Of a stretch of 64,000 bases of DNA, positions 45,701 to 56,432 are shown piece by piece. The notes under the pieces are model-generated. The model made no database searches and was not told where the DNA came from. It saw nothing but the letters and a program-made list of their open reading frames with translations. How positions within the stretch are numbered: position 1 is the first letter of the stretch; every line of letters starts with the position of its first letter. The stretch is from Thermococcus sp. M36 (lineage in GTDB: Archaea > Methanobacteriota_B > Thermococci > Thermococcales > Thermococcaceae): contig NZ_SNUH01000001.1 of the NCBI RefSeq assembly GCF_012027355.1, positions 1,240,001-1,304,000 on the forward strand, written 5' to 3'. The position numbers were made by a program, and so were the translations under genes.

Positions 45701-48084
45701 GGAACCTGAAGGTCGTATACCCACGGGTGCTCCGGTTTGTATTCCTCGATCTCTTCAACTCTGTCCCAGAAAATATCAGCGTTCGCTAGAAGGCTGAGGA
45801 TTTCGACATCTCTGGAGTCTGGTAGATGCTTCCTGAGTGTTTCAGCGATGGTTCCAAGCTTCTCCTTGCTGGGCAACCTGTCTCCCTGCTCGTAGTGAAG
45901 GTAAGTCGAGCGATTTATGCCCATCTCCCTTTGGGTTAATCCAGCCCGAGTTCTCAGCTCTCTAAGAATCTTCCCGACTCCCGGAACAACGTCCACATTG
46001 GTGTTGGTGCTAACGTTCCTTGTGACCTCCCTAAGGATGAGCTGTTTCTTTTCAAGTCCGAATCTGATTTCATCCCTGAACTTCAATGCATCTTCTCCGG
46101 TTATAACGAGGCGATAGTAGGTTTTCTTATTCTTCATTGTTCCGTTAGTGGCCCTAGCCTTAGTCTCATGCAACTGGGATTTTATACCGAACCTGAGAAG
46201 CAGGTGCTGGATGCCTCTCAGCATCTCTTTCGACGCCGAAACAACGGTTATTTTTGGCCTCTTCTTGTCAACGGTTCCTTCGGCATCAAAGTACCCCTTA
46301 AGGAATGCTCTGATCTCCTCTTTCCTTGCTCTGAAAAGCTGTGGCGGGACAGCCTTTTTGGCAGAAGGCTTTGAAAGCCTGAGCCACTCCAGGAGCTGGT
46401 AGAGCTCGATGCTGGACGCATAGACTTCTTTGGAATTCTTGCCTTTGTGAGGTTCTCTTATCTTAGGGGTAAGACCAACGTCCTTAAGGTATCCGTAAAC
46501 CCTGTCTATAAGCTTGGTTTCATTATTTGTGAAATAGAGGGTGGCACTTCCTTCTTTGTTCTGAGCGTAGCCCTCCCCTGCTATAAGCCCCATAACATAC
46601 CAGAATTCCTCATCAGCAAACTCCGGGAGAATAAGCCTACTCTTTGCGGTTTTCGGTTTTTGAATTGGCGCATCCGTTAACCTTACCTTCTCTCCACCCG
46701 CAGGTATAACGCGTGGGACGGCTATGAACTCTCCAGCTTTGAGTTCCTCCGCCTTCCTCGTCTTGAACTGCCCATCTTCAAAGACGAAGAACGGGTGGGT
46801 TGGTGTTACCATTATCTCCCTGCCACTGGCGGTTTTTATTCTGAACATTCTCTCTGGAGCGGTTCTCTTCCAGGCTATGTTGGCCTTGATCTTCCTTACC
46901 TTCAGAGTCTTCGCGTCTAGGGCATAGAGTTCGAGGTCAATGGGGGCGTAAAAGCCATCATCGACTTTTCCGAGGATTCCTTTTTTCCGGGCCTTCTCCA
47001 CGGCTTCTTCAACAATCTCTCCAATCTTCTTCAGGCTCCCATCTCCCAAAACGACCTCAGTGTTGTAGTCAACGCACTTAGCAACTCCTGGATCTCCAAC
47101 CAGCAGGACGTGGCTCTCTCCCCTGAGCTTAGTCCCATCCGGGAGAGTCCTCTGCACACCTCCGAACAGGGCGAGGGCTATTCCCTTCTTCACCGTCCGG
47201 TGGCCCCAGATTGCGGGGGCTATCGAATCTACTATGGCATCGACGATGTCCTTCCTCTTCGCCAGCTCCCGTATCTTCTGCTCGTCCTCGGGAGAGATTT
47301 CAAGCTCCTCTATCTCCTTGCTGAGCTGCTCTATGTGGTTCACCTCGAGAACCTTCTTGAAAATCGGCCTCTTGTCCTTCTGCTCCAGGATGACGCGGAG
47401 GATTCCAGTAACTAAAACGCGGTCGCCGGGCAGGGCGGTGTCGACCATGTCGTCGAGCAGGATTGCATCAACGAAGCGCGGCATCTGGCCGCCCTTCAAA
47501 CTCTCGGGCCTGTCCTGTAACCTAAAGCTCTGGAGGTTAATAAAGCGGCTTTTTTCCACGTGGAGGTCGACATTTCTTGAGCCGCAGGCATCGCACTTTG
47601 CCGGCTTCACGAGGTTCTCGTAGGGCCTCTGAAGGCGGATCATCTCGTTTCCACAGTCCTTGCACACAAAGACGGCCTTCTCGACGAAGGGCTTGACCTC
47701 GCTGACGCGGGTGATGATGCCTTCGACTTGGATGAGCCTGTTTATGTGCTCGCTCCCGAGTTCTTTGACCATGAAGGTGTGGGGAAGATTGTGGAAGCGG
47801 GCATGTATTTTGAACTCCTCTTCCTTGAGGATTGGCGGCTCGCGGAGGACTATCTGTATAGCGTCTTCTGCTGCCAGGATGCTCTCCTCAGGACTGTTTA
47901 AAAGCTCTCCCGCCAGCTCCGGGTCGAAGGAGTTGAGGTGAGTCCAGTCTATCGGGAGGGAGCGCCTCGGTGTGAGCGTGAGTAAATCCTTCAGCTTGTT
48001 CAGATAGACTTCTCTCCCCTCGTCGTCAACGTACTCCCTCAGAAACCGTGCGTACCTCTCAATCATGTCCTCCCTGTCCATCAT
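42703..48084 (-). CDS. mcm: Replicative helicase MCM with two inteins
   Basis: 1793 residues, of which about 684 are MCM after splicing. The N-terminal domain has the zinc motif CKDCGN...CDACGS (residues 141-168). The AAA+ core has Walker A GDPGVAK|S, split by intein 1, Walker B LIDEFDKM, sensor 1 AAANPKYG and the arginine finger SRFD. A C-terminal winged helix ends the protein. Extein joints are K336/S810 and L836/T1473. The gene overlaps gins23 by 4 bases, and the neighbour pair matches the essential Thermococcales MCM. ATG 48081 is a possible start as well. Unwinding activity depends on correct splicing of both inteins. Confidence 0.95.
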   Translation of the reverse strand: MMDREDMIERYARFLREYVDDEGREVYLNKLKDLLTLTPRRSLPIDWTHLNSFDPELAGELLNSPEESILAAEDAIQIVLREPPILKEEEFKIHARFHNLPHTFMVKELGSEHINRLIQVEGIITRVSEVKPFVEKAVFVCKDCGNEMIRLQRPYENLVKPAKCDACGSRNVDLHVEKSRFINLQSFRLQDRPESLKGGQMPRFVDAILLDDMVDTALPGDRVLVTGILRVILEQKDKRPIFKKVLEVNHIEQLSKEIEELEISPEDEQKIRELAKRKDIVDAIVDSIAPAIWGHRTVKKGIALALFGGVQRTLPDGTKLRGESHVLLVGDPGVAKCVDYNTEVVLGDGSLKKIGEIVEEAVEKARKKGILGKVDDGFYAPIDLELYALDAKTLKVRKIKANIAWKRTAPERMFRIKTASGREIMVTPTHPFFVFEDGQFKTRKAEELKAGEFIAVPRVIPAGGEKVRLTDAPIQKPKTAKSRLILPEFADEEFWYVMGLIAGEGYAQNKEGSATLYFTNNETKLIDRVYGYLKDVGLTPKIREPHKGKNSKEVYASSIELYQLLEWLRLSKPSAKKAVPPQLFRARKEEIRAFLKGYFDAEGTVDKKRPKITVVSASKEMLRGIQHLLLRFGIKSQLHETKARATNGTMKNKKTYYRLVITGEDALKFRDEIRFGLEKKQLILREVTRNVSTNTNVDVVPGVGKILRELRTRAGLTQREMGINRSTYLHYEQGDRLPSKEKLGTIAETLRKHLPDSRDVEILSLLANADIFWDRVEEIEEYKPEHPWVYDLQVPEHHNFIANDIFVHNSQILRYVANLAPRAIYTSGKSSSAAGLCVAPDSIVTTDSGAFEIGKLTESWMREVGSIKYEEGIQHAPYLGESISIEGGRVKEAPLSRVWKLKAPKKLIRITTSTGKSLVTTPETKLLTLGENGFEWVKAQDVTKSTYIATVRELKVRETPIHVIELVSDLDELVLYGIKGDVKRLVEKIVAEKGITKRELAKALGVSESTLYYNWVNEKARGNITMKHLRKLVELAGEEITTIKPSEVALQDGTRIKLPEVVDERLAYFAGLVAGDGDVSKAGWGVSVRFSNDNTELRKEFIELTGELFGIEAKESAQDGRTPAVRFHSRVIAHILEKLGVPLSPKSNRLDIPPRLFNAPRKVLAAYIRGLFDCDGNVVLRKEGSSYIEFDTTSEKLARKLQLALLRFGIISHLRKRKRRRYESTINGKKVVSRHDRWELKIYGENALRFAREIGFRHPDKRKRLEKLIETLENSKRDTNVDVIPGVGKIVREIRKFYGISAGDIYGSKTGATIETRETFSRRLLTRVVESLEEAIKTADIPITLPNELRLNIGRVVKPEELGMEPKKFYELFRRENRNPKLTYGLLVKVAKILSERDPKIYSELAWLLSNVIAKESEVREKLEFLKSLAYSDILWERVKKVETIPSPHEYVYDLTVEGSHSFIANGFVVHNTAAAVRDEFTGSWVLEAGVLVLADGGFALIDEFDKMSDRDRSAIHEALEQQSVSISKAGITATLNARTTVIAAANPKYGRFNRHKPLPEQLDLPPTLLSRFDLIFLLLDEPDEKIDGAIAEHILKVRRGEAEAVTPKIPYDLLRKYIAYARKNIHPVLSREAMEEIKRYYVRMRKGLRRKGDDEELQPIPITARQLEALIRLSEAHARMRLSETVTREDAKAAIAIIEDMLKTIAVDEEGALDVSILEVGKSSRKISKIEKMIDIIKNLEGEGEFGAPEERVIEAAKQSGLGSEGEIKKLISDLKRDARIYEPRAGFYRVL
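43669..45576 (-). mobile_element. Intein 2 in MCM (SSSAAGL|T site)
   Basis: 636 residues (837-1472), inserted between SSAAGL and TAAAVRDE. Start is CVAPDSIVTTDSGA, end is IANGFVVHN before extein Thr. LAGLIDADG motifs are FAGLVAGDGDV and IRGLFDCDGNVV. It also has a predicted helix-turn-helix near ITKRELAKALGVSESTLYYNW (about residues 995-1014) and a long helical region before the C-terminal blocks, which makes it larger than most inteins of this class. Confidence 0.92.
45658..47076 (-). mobile_element. Intein 1 in MCM (Walker A site)
   Basis: 473 residues (337-809 of the precursor), inserted in GDPGVAK|S. Block A starts CVDYNTEVVLGDGS, block B has MVTPTHPFFV, LAGLIDADG motifs are VMGLIAGEGYA and LKGYFDAEGTVD, and the C-terminal end is IANDIFVHN followed by extein Ser. 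A helix-turn-helix (LTQREMGINRSTYLHYEQGD) lies between homing domain and C-terminal splicing blocks. Both acidic residues of the LAGLIDADG sites look intact, so endonuclease activity is plausible. Confidence 0.92.
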
Positions 48085-48575
48085 CCCTCACCCAGCCATT
48101 CGTTGCGTATCTTCGACAGCTGGAGGTATATCCTCCTCTCCTCCGGTGAGAGCCTCGATAGGAGCTCCAGACTGTTGGGACGTAGCATCACGGCCCTCAG
48201 GATCTTGTTGAAGCGTATTGTTTTGAGGTGCTCCAGCTTCTTCTTTAGGTTGGCTAGCTTGGTGAGCTTGACGTTTATGGTCTCCACGCTCTCCCCGGCG
48301 TTCATCTTCACATAGTTTTCGAGGTAGTACATGTAGAACTCGGCCCTCTCATAGAGCCCCGCCGGCAGAGGCATGAGAGGCTCGTTTTTCCTCTCCTCCG
48401 CTATGGCCCGGTCTATCTCACCTATAACCTTGTCCGTCTCGTCAATGACCTCAACCACCCTCGCTTCCCAGAGCTCCTTCGCCTTCCAGTCCTCAAGGAG
48501 AACGACGTCTCCGGCGTTCCAGTCCCTGAAAGGACGGAGGATCTTGACTGCTATCACGGCCCTGCCGGTGAACAT
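48081..48575 (-). CDS. gins23: GINS subunit Gins23
   Basis: 164 residues. Small beta domain at the N-terminus (AVIAVKILRPFRDWNAGDVVLLEDW) and helical rest, the B-A order of the Gins23 class. GINS bridges MCM and Cdc45-like GAN in the CMG-type helicase. The stop overlaps the MCM start (ATGA), the characteristic Thermococcales arrangement. I rely on length and position, because GINS sequences are weakly conserved. Confidence 0.82.
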   Translation of the reverse strand: MFTGRAVIAVKILRPFRDWNAGDVVLLEDWKAKELWEARVVEVIDETDKVIGEIDRAIAEERKNEPLMPLPAGLYERAEFYMYYLENYVKMNAGESVETINVKLTKLANLKKKLEHLKTIRFNKILRAVMLRPNSLELLSRLSPEERRIYLQLSKIRNEWLGEG

Positions 48576-48696
48576 AACACCACCCTCTTGAATATACCCA
48601 TGGCCCCCTGGGCCTATAAATTTTTGCTATGTCCTTTATATGATCCCAACGGTTAATCCTATAAGCCAAGCCGTCGTATTAACCGCAGGTGGTAGC

Positions 48697-49209
48697 ATGC
48701 TGATAGGTATAATGAGCGATACTCACGACAATCTCCCGGCCATCAGGAGGGCCGTCGAGCTGTTCAACAGGCAGAACGTGGAGCTGGTCATCCACGCGGG
48801 TGATTTCGTTGCCCCGTTCGTTGCCAGGGAGCTCAAAGAGCTCAAGGCCCCCCTCAAGGGGGTATTCGGCAACAACGACGGTGAGAGAAAGGGACTCTAT
48901 GAGGCACTCGGTATCTACGACGAGATACTTGAGGTCGAGGCAGACGGCATGAAGATCGCCGTCACCCACGGCACGGACGAAAGGATAGCCCGCGCTCTGG
49001 CAAGGAGCAGGCTTTACGACGTTGTTATAGTCGGCCACACTCACCGCTACGAGATACGCGAGGAGGGCAGGACGATACTGGTTAATCCTGGTGAGGTCTG
49101 CGGCTACGTCAGCGGAATCAAGAGTATCGCCCTGCTCGACACGAGGAAGAGGGAGGTCCGGATACTCAACCTTGAGACGGGGGAGCTCCTGGGCGCAATG
49201 AGCCTCTAA
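48697..49209 (+). CDS. YfcE-type metallophosphoesterase
   Basis: 170 residues. Metal-site motifs are MSDTHDN, HAGDF, FGNND, THGTDE and GHTHR in order, the complete set of a calcineurin-like phosphodiesterase of the YfcE/MJ0936 group. Substrate unknown. ATG 48697 follows GGTGGTAGC; the open frame upstream of it is non-coding. Confidence 0.9.
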   Translation: MLIGIMSDTHDNLPAIRRAVELFNRQNVELVIHAGDFVAPFVARELKELKAPLKGVFGNNDGERKGLYEALGIYDEILEVEADGMKIAVTHGTDERIARALARSRLYDVVIVGHTHRYEIREEGRTILVNPGEVCGYVSGIKSIALLDTRKREVRILNLETGELLGAMSL

Positions 49210-49283
49210 CGGGCTCCGGGCTGCTTGTTTTTTGGCCGCACCCCATTTTTCTTTATGAATCAAATGAATAAACGGCGGTGGCT

Positions 49284-50115
49284 ATGGAAGACGTGCTGAT
49301 ACCCAAAGAGAGACGCGACGCAGTGGTGCTGATAGGCGTTGACAGCGGCGAGAACGTGGAGTTCATAAAGGTCTACGCGGTGAGCGAGGAGAAGGCGAGG
49401 CAGGCCCTTGAGGAGTTCTTTAATGCCAAGGGACTGTTTCCTGCCGACTATCGCCTCGTCAGCAGGGGCAGTGAGGACGTTAGTGGGAGAAGGGCGATAA
49501 CGACCAAAAGCGAGAGCTCCCTCAGCGCTTCCCTTGCCAGATTAGGTCTTAAACTTCTTTCCAACGGTGTCCTGTACCTTGATGGTGTTGAGAAGGTTTA
49601 TCAGTTTACCCTCGTGAGCGAGACCCTCTACCAGAGGATAACCTCTGAGAAGGGCGGGGAAAGCGGTGCCACCCCCTACAGGGACGTCCACTCGGTGGCC
49701 CCGGAAGAAGTGCTCTCCCTCGGTGTTGACATCCTCGTGGAGAACCTCGCTGGGGTCGAACTATCCGAACTCCTTCCCCAAAACGCGGTCCTTCTCAGGG
49801 AACCGCCCGTTGATAAAGTGGCCGAACTTCTCTGGGGGGAGCGGGATTATCCAGTTGTCGTTGAGACCAAGGACGCGGGGAAGTACGAGTCCCTGGACTT
49901 CCCGGCCGTTCTTAGAATTCCGCCCCTTTCACCAGAAGAGTTCGCGGAAAAACTCTCTGAAAGGCTTGGTTTTGAGGTTTCCTCCGGTTACTTCATGGAT
50001 TATCCTCCCGAAAGGCTCAATCTCAGGAATGTTGAGGCCCTGGCCCGGCTGGTCAAGGCTCTCGCTGAAAAGAAGGGCCTGTCTGAGAAAGAGGCCCTCT
50101 CAATAGCCGTGAGAC

Positions 50116-50135
<20 letters not shown>
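49284..50135 (+). CDS. Unknown conserved protein
   Basis: 283 residues. A small alpha/beta domain (LIPKERRDAVVLIGVDSGENVEF), an acidic middle, then EVLSLGVDILVENLAGVELSELL, and a C-terminal helical end (VEALARLVKALAEKKGLSEKEALSIAVRLNLGG). The last part resembles the helical lid of an AAA+ ATPase but there is no Walker motif. GGCGGTGGCT precedes ATG 49284, giving a start 6 bases after an in-frame GTG. No function can be assigned. Confidence 0.6.
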
Positions 50136-52675
<2,540 letters not shown>

Positions 52676-52684
52676 GCCATCACC

Positions 52685-52996
52685 TCACGATTGGTAAATT
52701 TCCAGCTCTTCTCCTTCCTCACATGGGACTTCGTACTCAAGCATCAGGGCGACCCTATCGCCCGCAACGGCGAAGTCAACCCTCCGATGGTCCCGCTCTA
52801 TCTTCATGATTGGGCTGACGGATTTTCCCTTTACCTTGTAGCCTGGATAGATAAGCCCTTCGATCACTTCCCCGATCAGAACCTGTCGGGAGAACACCTT
52901 AAGGGATTTTTCAACCCTGAACCTGCCGACGGGTTTTCTCGATGCTATGTTAGTGTCCTCTCGCTTTTTGGTCTTCCTGAAAAAACCGAAGGGCAA
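52685..52996 (-). CDS. EF-Tu domain 2-like beta-barrel protein
   Basis: 103 residues. After a basic N-terminus (FGFFRKTKKRED) a barrel follows with VLIGEVIEGLIYPGYKVKG and HRRVDFAVAGDRVALMLEYE, the layout of translation GTPase domain 2. There is no GTPase domain. Its role is unknown, perhaps RNA or ribosome binding. It starts 4 bases after the upstream DUF257 gene. Confidence 0.6.
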   Translation of the reverse strand: MPFGFFRKTKKREDTNIASRKPVGRFRVEKSLKVFSRQVLIGEVIEGLIYPGYKVKGKSVSPIMKIERDHRRVDFAVAGDRVALMLEYEVPCEEGEELEIYQS

Positions 52997-53000
52997 GGGA

Positions 53001-53675
53001 TCACCACCGGGCTATCTCCTCGGGGATCCCGGGGAACTCCTTTCCGATTATATCTGTAAACAGGGCCTTCTTGGGAATGACAACGTGGGTTCCGTTTTTA
53101 ATCTTTATTTCAACGACGGTGCTGGCAATCTCTTCGAGTTCCGGGAGTGGGTTGAACCTCAGCGTTGACAGCACAGGCTTGTTGACTATGTAGAAGGATT
53201 TCCTGTTGGGGTTTCCGAGGAATTCTTTGAGGTATGCTATGAACATGTAGAACTCCCTGCGTGTCTCAAGGAACGCAAACAGTCTCTCCATGCCGAGGAC
53301 TATGTTCAGGTGCTTTCCGGATGAGAGTATCCTGTTGGTTATTTCCCTGTGCCGGGTTATGTAGAGAACGGGCTCGGCCTCCAGGTGGATTTTGCTCACG
53401 ATCTTCCCCACGGGCTCCATGCCCCCCGTCTTGATGACCTCGACATCGGAGAAGTCCTCGTCAATGCCGAGGAACTTCAGGTGCTTCCTCACGAGTGCAA
53501 GGGAGTCTAACACGTCGTCAATGTAAACAGGCAGTCCTCTATCTCCGGCGTACTTCACGAGGACGTACGTGGCGAGGGCGGTTCCGTAGGGGGACTCGTC
53601 CTCCATCAGTATTACGTCCCCGAAGGGGGCCTCTTCTATGAACCTAAACGCGATCTCCTTTGCCACCGGCTGCAT
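53001..53675 (-). CDS. DUF257 protein (second copy)
   Basis: 224 residues. A RecA/KaiC-like layout of alternating strands and helices (VILMEDESPYGTALATYVLV; VYIDDVLDSLALVRKHLKFLGI; NIVLGMERLFAFLETRREFYMF), matching the Thermococcales DUF257 family. No clear Walker A. The N-terminus overlaps its upstream paralog by 32 bases; GGTGATAGAAG lies before its ATG. It is homologous to the upstream gene along its whole length. Confidence 0.78.
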   Translation of the reverse strand: MQPVAKEIAFRFIEEAPFGDVILMEDESPYGTALATYVLVKYAGDRGLPVYIDDVLDSLALVRKHLKFLGIDEDFSDVEVIKTGGMEPVGKIVSKIHLEAEPVLYITRHREITNRILSSGKHLNIVLGMERLFAFLETRREFYMFIAYLKEFLGNPNRKSFYIVNKPVLSTLRFNPLPELEEIASTVVEIKIKNGTHVVIPKKALFTDIIGKEFPGIPEEIARW

Positions 53676-54336
53676 CTTCTATCACCCCTACTGGGATCTC
53701 AAGCTCCTTTCCGATCAGTTCGAACAGTGGGGTCTTCTTGAAAACGATTCTGCCCGAAGTGGGGGTCGGGATTATCTCGACCACGGTACTGGCTATACGC
53801 TCCATCTCCGGCAGGGGACTAAACTCCAGCGCCTCTGCGGTTTCCTTGTTCACGAGGTAAAACGCCTTTCTCGGGTTTCCAAGAAACTTCTGGATCCGCG
53901 TCATGACGAGGTAGAACTCCCTGACGCTGTGAATGAAGGCGAATATTTTCTCAAACCCCAGGACTATGTTCACGGAGGGCCCTATGCTGGAGAGCAGCTC
54001 CCTGCCGATGTCCTCGTACTTCCTGACGTAGACATCGGGTGAGTCGCTGAACTTTATCCTGGCAATGACGTTGCCCACATCCACGTGGCCGTCGGACTTG
54101 ATGACAAAAACGTCTCTGAAGTCCTCGCGAATCCCCCACAGGGCGAGGTGCTTCTGTATGACGTGGAGCGCGTCAAAGTTGTCGTCTATCACCACCGGCA
54201 TACCCTTCCTCCGTGCGTACATCAGGAGAGCCAGTGTCACGAACTCCGGAACGTAGGACGGGTAGTATTCCACTAGAACAGTCTCCCCTGGCTTTACGGC
54301 ATCTATTGCCCTCAATAGATCTTCGATGCTGTTCAT
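53644..54336 (-). CDS. DUF257 protein (first copy)
   Basis: 230 residues, paralogous to the next gene (VLVEYYPSYVPEFVTLALLMYA; VVIDDNFDALHVIQKHLALWGI; NIVLGFEKIFAFIHSVREFYLV). GGGGGATGAACC precedes ATG 54336. A TATA-like CATATTATA or GCATATATTG is upstream, so this gene starts its own transcript rather than continuing from the hydrogenase operon 115 bases away. The family function is unknown. Confidence 0.78.
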   Translation of the reverse strand: MNSIEDLLRAIDAVKPGETVLVEYYPSYVPEFVTLALLMYARRKGMPVVIDDNFDALHVIQKHLALWGIREDFRDVFVIKSDGHVDVGNVIARIKFSDSPDVYVRKYEDIGRELLSSIGPSVNIVLGFEKIFAFIHSVREFYLVMTRIQKFLGNPRKAFYLVNKETAEALEFSPLPEMERIASTVVEIIPTPTSGRIVFKKTPLFELIGKELEIPVGVIEDAAGGKGDRV

Positions 54337-54450
54337 GGTTCATCCCCCATATAATATGGTAATGGGTGTTACAATATATGCCTTTTGTTTACGTCTTCGA
54401 AGAACTTTCGGGAAAATGCGGAATATATTGAAATAACAAAAAGGAAAAGT

Positions 54451-55698
54451 CTACAGTTTGACAATATGCACGGAACAGGAGATGCAGGGGTCAAACGCCC
54501 TGACAGTCTCCTCCAGCCTCTGCACCATCTCCCTCTCGTCAGTCTCGCCGTAGAGGGCTTTCGCCTCCCTCAGCAGGCTGGCCTCTATCATGGCGTGGTT
54601 CAGCGCTGTTGGCGTTATGATGTTGGAATACGTGATTTTGCCCTCGGAGTCAATGCGGTAGTGGTGTATGAGCAAGCCCCTGGGCGCTTCGACGTAGCCT
54701 ATTCCTTCCCCCTCCCTCGGCTCGATGGGGACGTTCTCACCCTCTATCCCGCGGTCGAGGAGTGTCCTTGCTATCTCTCCTGCCCGCTCAAGGGAATACA
54801 CAAGTTCTATCGCCTGGGCGAGGTTGTTGTAGCTCACGTGGCCGGTTTCGAGCTTCTTCCTGTGCTCCTCAAAGAGCCTCCTGGCCTCTGGCGTGAGCAT
54901 CTCCGCCTTGAGGAGGAGCCTCGGCAGGGCACCTACGAAAAACGCCTCCCCTTTATAGTGGCTCTGCTTGGCGAAGCTGTAAACGAGGGAGTGCTCCTCT
55001 ATCCTGTCCGTGTAGTGGAACGGTTCCCCGTCCTCTGCGATCAGCATGTCTCCCCACAGGTAGCCGTCGGTCGCTACAAAGTGTTCCGCCTTCTCCCCGT
55101 AGGGATCGAGACCGGCGAATACTCTCACGGCCCTCTTGGCGAGCCTTATCAGGGCCTCGCTCTGTTTCTCTATCTCCTCTAGCTCTTCAACGGTCGGGTA
55201 CCTTCCAAAGCCTCCGGGCTTGACGTTGATGCCGTGTATCTCCCTCCCGCCTATCAGCTCCCTCAGCCTGTTGCCGAACGCTTTGAGGGTCAGTCCCTCC
55301 CTCACCAGTTCACCGTGTTTTGTGGCCATCCTTATTGCGTCAGGATAGCCGAACACATCGGGCGCAACGAGGAGGTAGAGGTGGAGCGCGTGGCTCTCAA
55401 GGAACTCCCCGATGAGGCCCAGCTCCCTCAGCAGTTGAATCTCCTCTGGGACTTCAACGCCAAATGCCCTCTCTATGCCTATAACGGAGGCAACGCTGTG
55501 CGCTAAGTAGCATATGGCGCATATCCTCGCCTCCAGGTCGGGCACGTCGTAGTAGTGCCTCCCGAGGGTGAGCAGCTCGAAGAAGCGCGGCCCTTCGACA
55601 ATTTTGAGCCTCACTTCCTTGACTTCCCCGTCCTCGATGACTATCTCGGCCTTACCGTTGCCCTCGACGCGGGTAAATTCGCGCAGCTCGATTATCAT
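54451..55698 (-). CDS. Cytosolic NiFe sulfhydrogenase alpha (large) subunit
   Basis: 415 residues. Binds the NiFe site: RICAICYLAH near the N-terminus (usual RICGxCxxxH, with Ala for Gly) and DPCISCSVH at the C-terminus, followed by the short tail IVKL that the maturation peptidase would remove. It starts at the ATG that overlaps the delta stop by 4 bases. Order beta, gamma, delta, alpha matches Pyrococcus hydrogenases I and II, which use NADPH or NADH with H2 and can reduce sulfur. Confidence 0.92.
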   Translation of the reverse strand: MIIELREFTRVEGNGKAEIVIEDGEVKEVRLKIVEGPRFFELLTLGRHYYDVPDLEARICAICYLAHSVASVIGIERAFGVEVPEEIQLLRELGLIGEFLESHALHLYLLVAPDVFGYPDAIRMATKHGELVREGLTLKAFGNRLRELIGGREIHGINVKPGGFGRYPTVEELEEIEKQSEALIRLAKRAVRVFAGLDPYGEKAEHFVATDGYLWGDMLIAEDGEPFHYTDRIEEHSLVYSFAKQSHYKGEAFFVGALPRLLLKAEMLTPEARRLFEEHRKKLETGHVSYNNLAQAIELVYSLERAGEIARTLLDRGIEGENVPIEPREGEGIGYVEAPRGLLIHHYRIDSEGKITYSNIITPTALNHAMIEASLLREAKALYGETDEREMVQRLEETVRAFDPCISCSVHIVKL

Positions 55699-56432
55699 GG
55701 TTCCCACCTCGCAAAGGTCTTGAACTTCTTAACTATGTACTCGTCATTGTAGCCGAGCCCCCTGAGTATCTCGTACTCGCTCGCTGGGTTCACCTCGCCG
55801 GGTAGCGGGCCGCGACAGCCTATACAGCCGAGGCCCGACTTTATGCAGGCCGCGTTGCAGCCGCCGAGGGTTATCGGGCCGAGGCAGGGCAATCCCTTCT
55901 TGACCAGGACGCACTCATACTCGTTGAGCTTGCACTCAATGCAGACCGGGTAGTCCGGCCTCACTGGGTCAACGCCCTTGGCTATGTCCATCAGTGCTTG
56001 GTACAGCTCGTCCTTGTTGTAGGGACAGCCGGGAATGGCAAGATCAACGGCCACGTACTCAACGGCCGGCTTTGAGTCGAGGGCCCTCATCGGGTTGCCT
56101 TCGTCGCCGTAAACAGCTTTCAGCTTCTCCCTGATGGGGAGCTCAACACTTGCCTGAACTGAGCCGTGGGTGGCACACGTCCCCAGGGCGATTAGGTAGT
56201 TCGAGTGGTTTCTGGCCTCCTTGAGCAGCTCCAGGTCGCGGTGACTCGAAACGGTGCCGGTGACGATGGCCACGTCGTAGTGGTTCTCCGTCTTCAGGCT
56301 GCTGGCCATGTGGAACTCGCTTATCTCATAGAACTCTAACAGGTCGAAGAGCCTCTCGTAGAGGAAGAGAATGTTCAGGGCACAGCCGCCGCAGTCGGTG
56401 AGCTCGAAAACACCCAGCTTGAGCTTCTCCAT
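55695..56432 (-). CDS. Cytosolic sulfhydrogenase delta (small) subunit
   Basis: 245 residues. Holds the iron-sulfur clusters that carry electrons to the NiFe site: ELTDCGGCALN (proximal cluster Cys pair), GTCATHGSVQA, IPGCPYNKDEL and CIECKLNEYECVLVKKGLPC/GGCNAACIKSGLGCIGC. The ATG at 56432 lies at the gamma stop (ATGATGG), and ATG 56435 is equally possible. Earlier in-frame codons are within gamma. Confidence 0.9.
   Translation of the reverse strand: MEKLKLGVFELTDCGGCALNILFLYERLFDLLEFYEISEFHMASSLKTENHYDVAIVTGTVSSHRDLELLKEARNHSNYLIALGTCATHGSVQASVELPIREKLKAVYGDEGNPMRALDSKPAVEYVAVDLAIPGCPYNKDELYQALMDIAKGVDPVRPDYPVCIECKLNEYECVLVKKGLPCLGPITLGGCNAACIKSGLGCIGCRGPLPGEVNPASEYEILRGLGYNDEYIVKKFKTFARWEP

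Noticed and set aside
54337-54450. A second SurR site upstream of the DUF257 gene
   Set aside because: Only isolated GTT and AAC trinucleotides; no GTTn3AAC spacing.
54385-55182. A 265-codon plus-strand frame over the hydrogenase alpha gene
   Set aside because: The minus strand codes for an evident NiFe large subunit with both Cys motifs.
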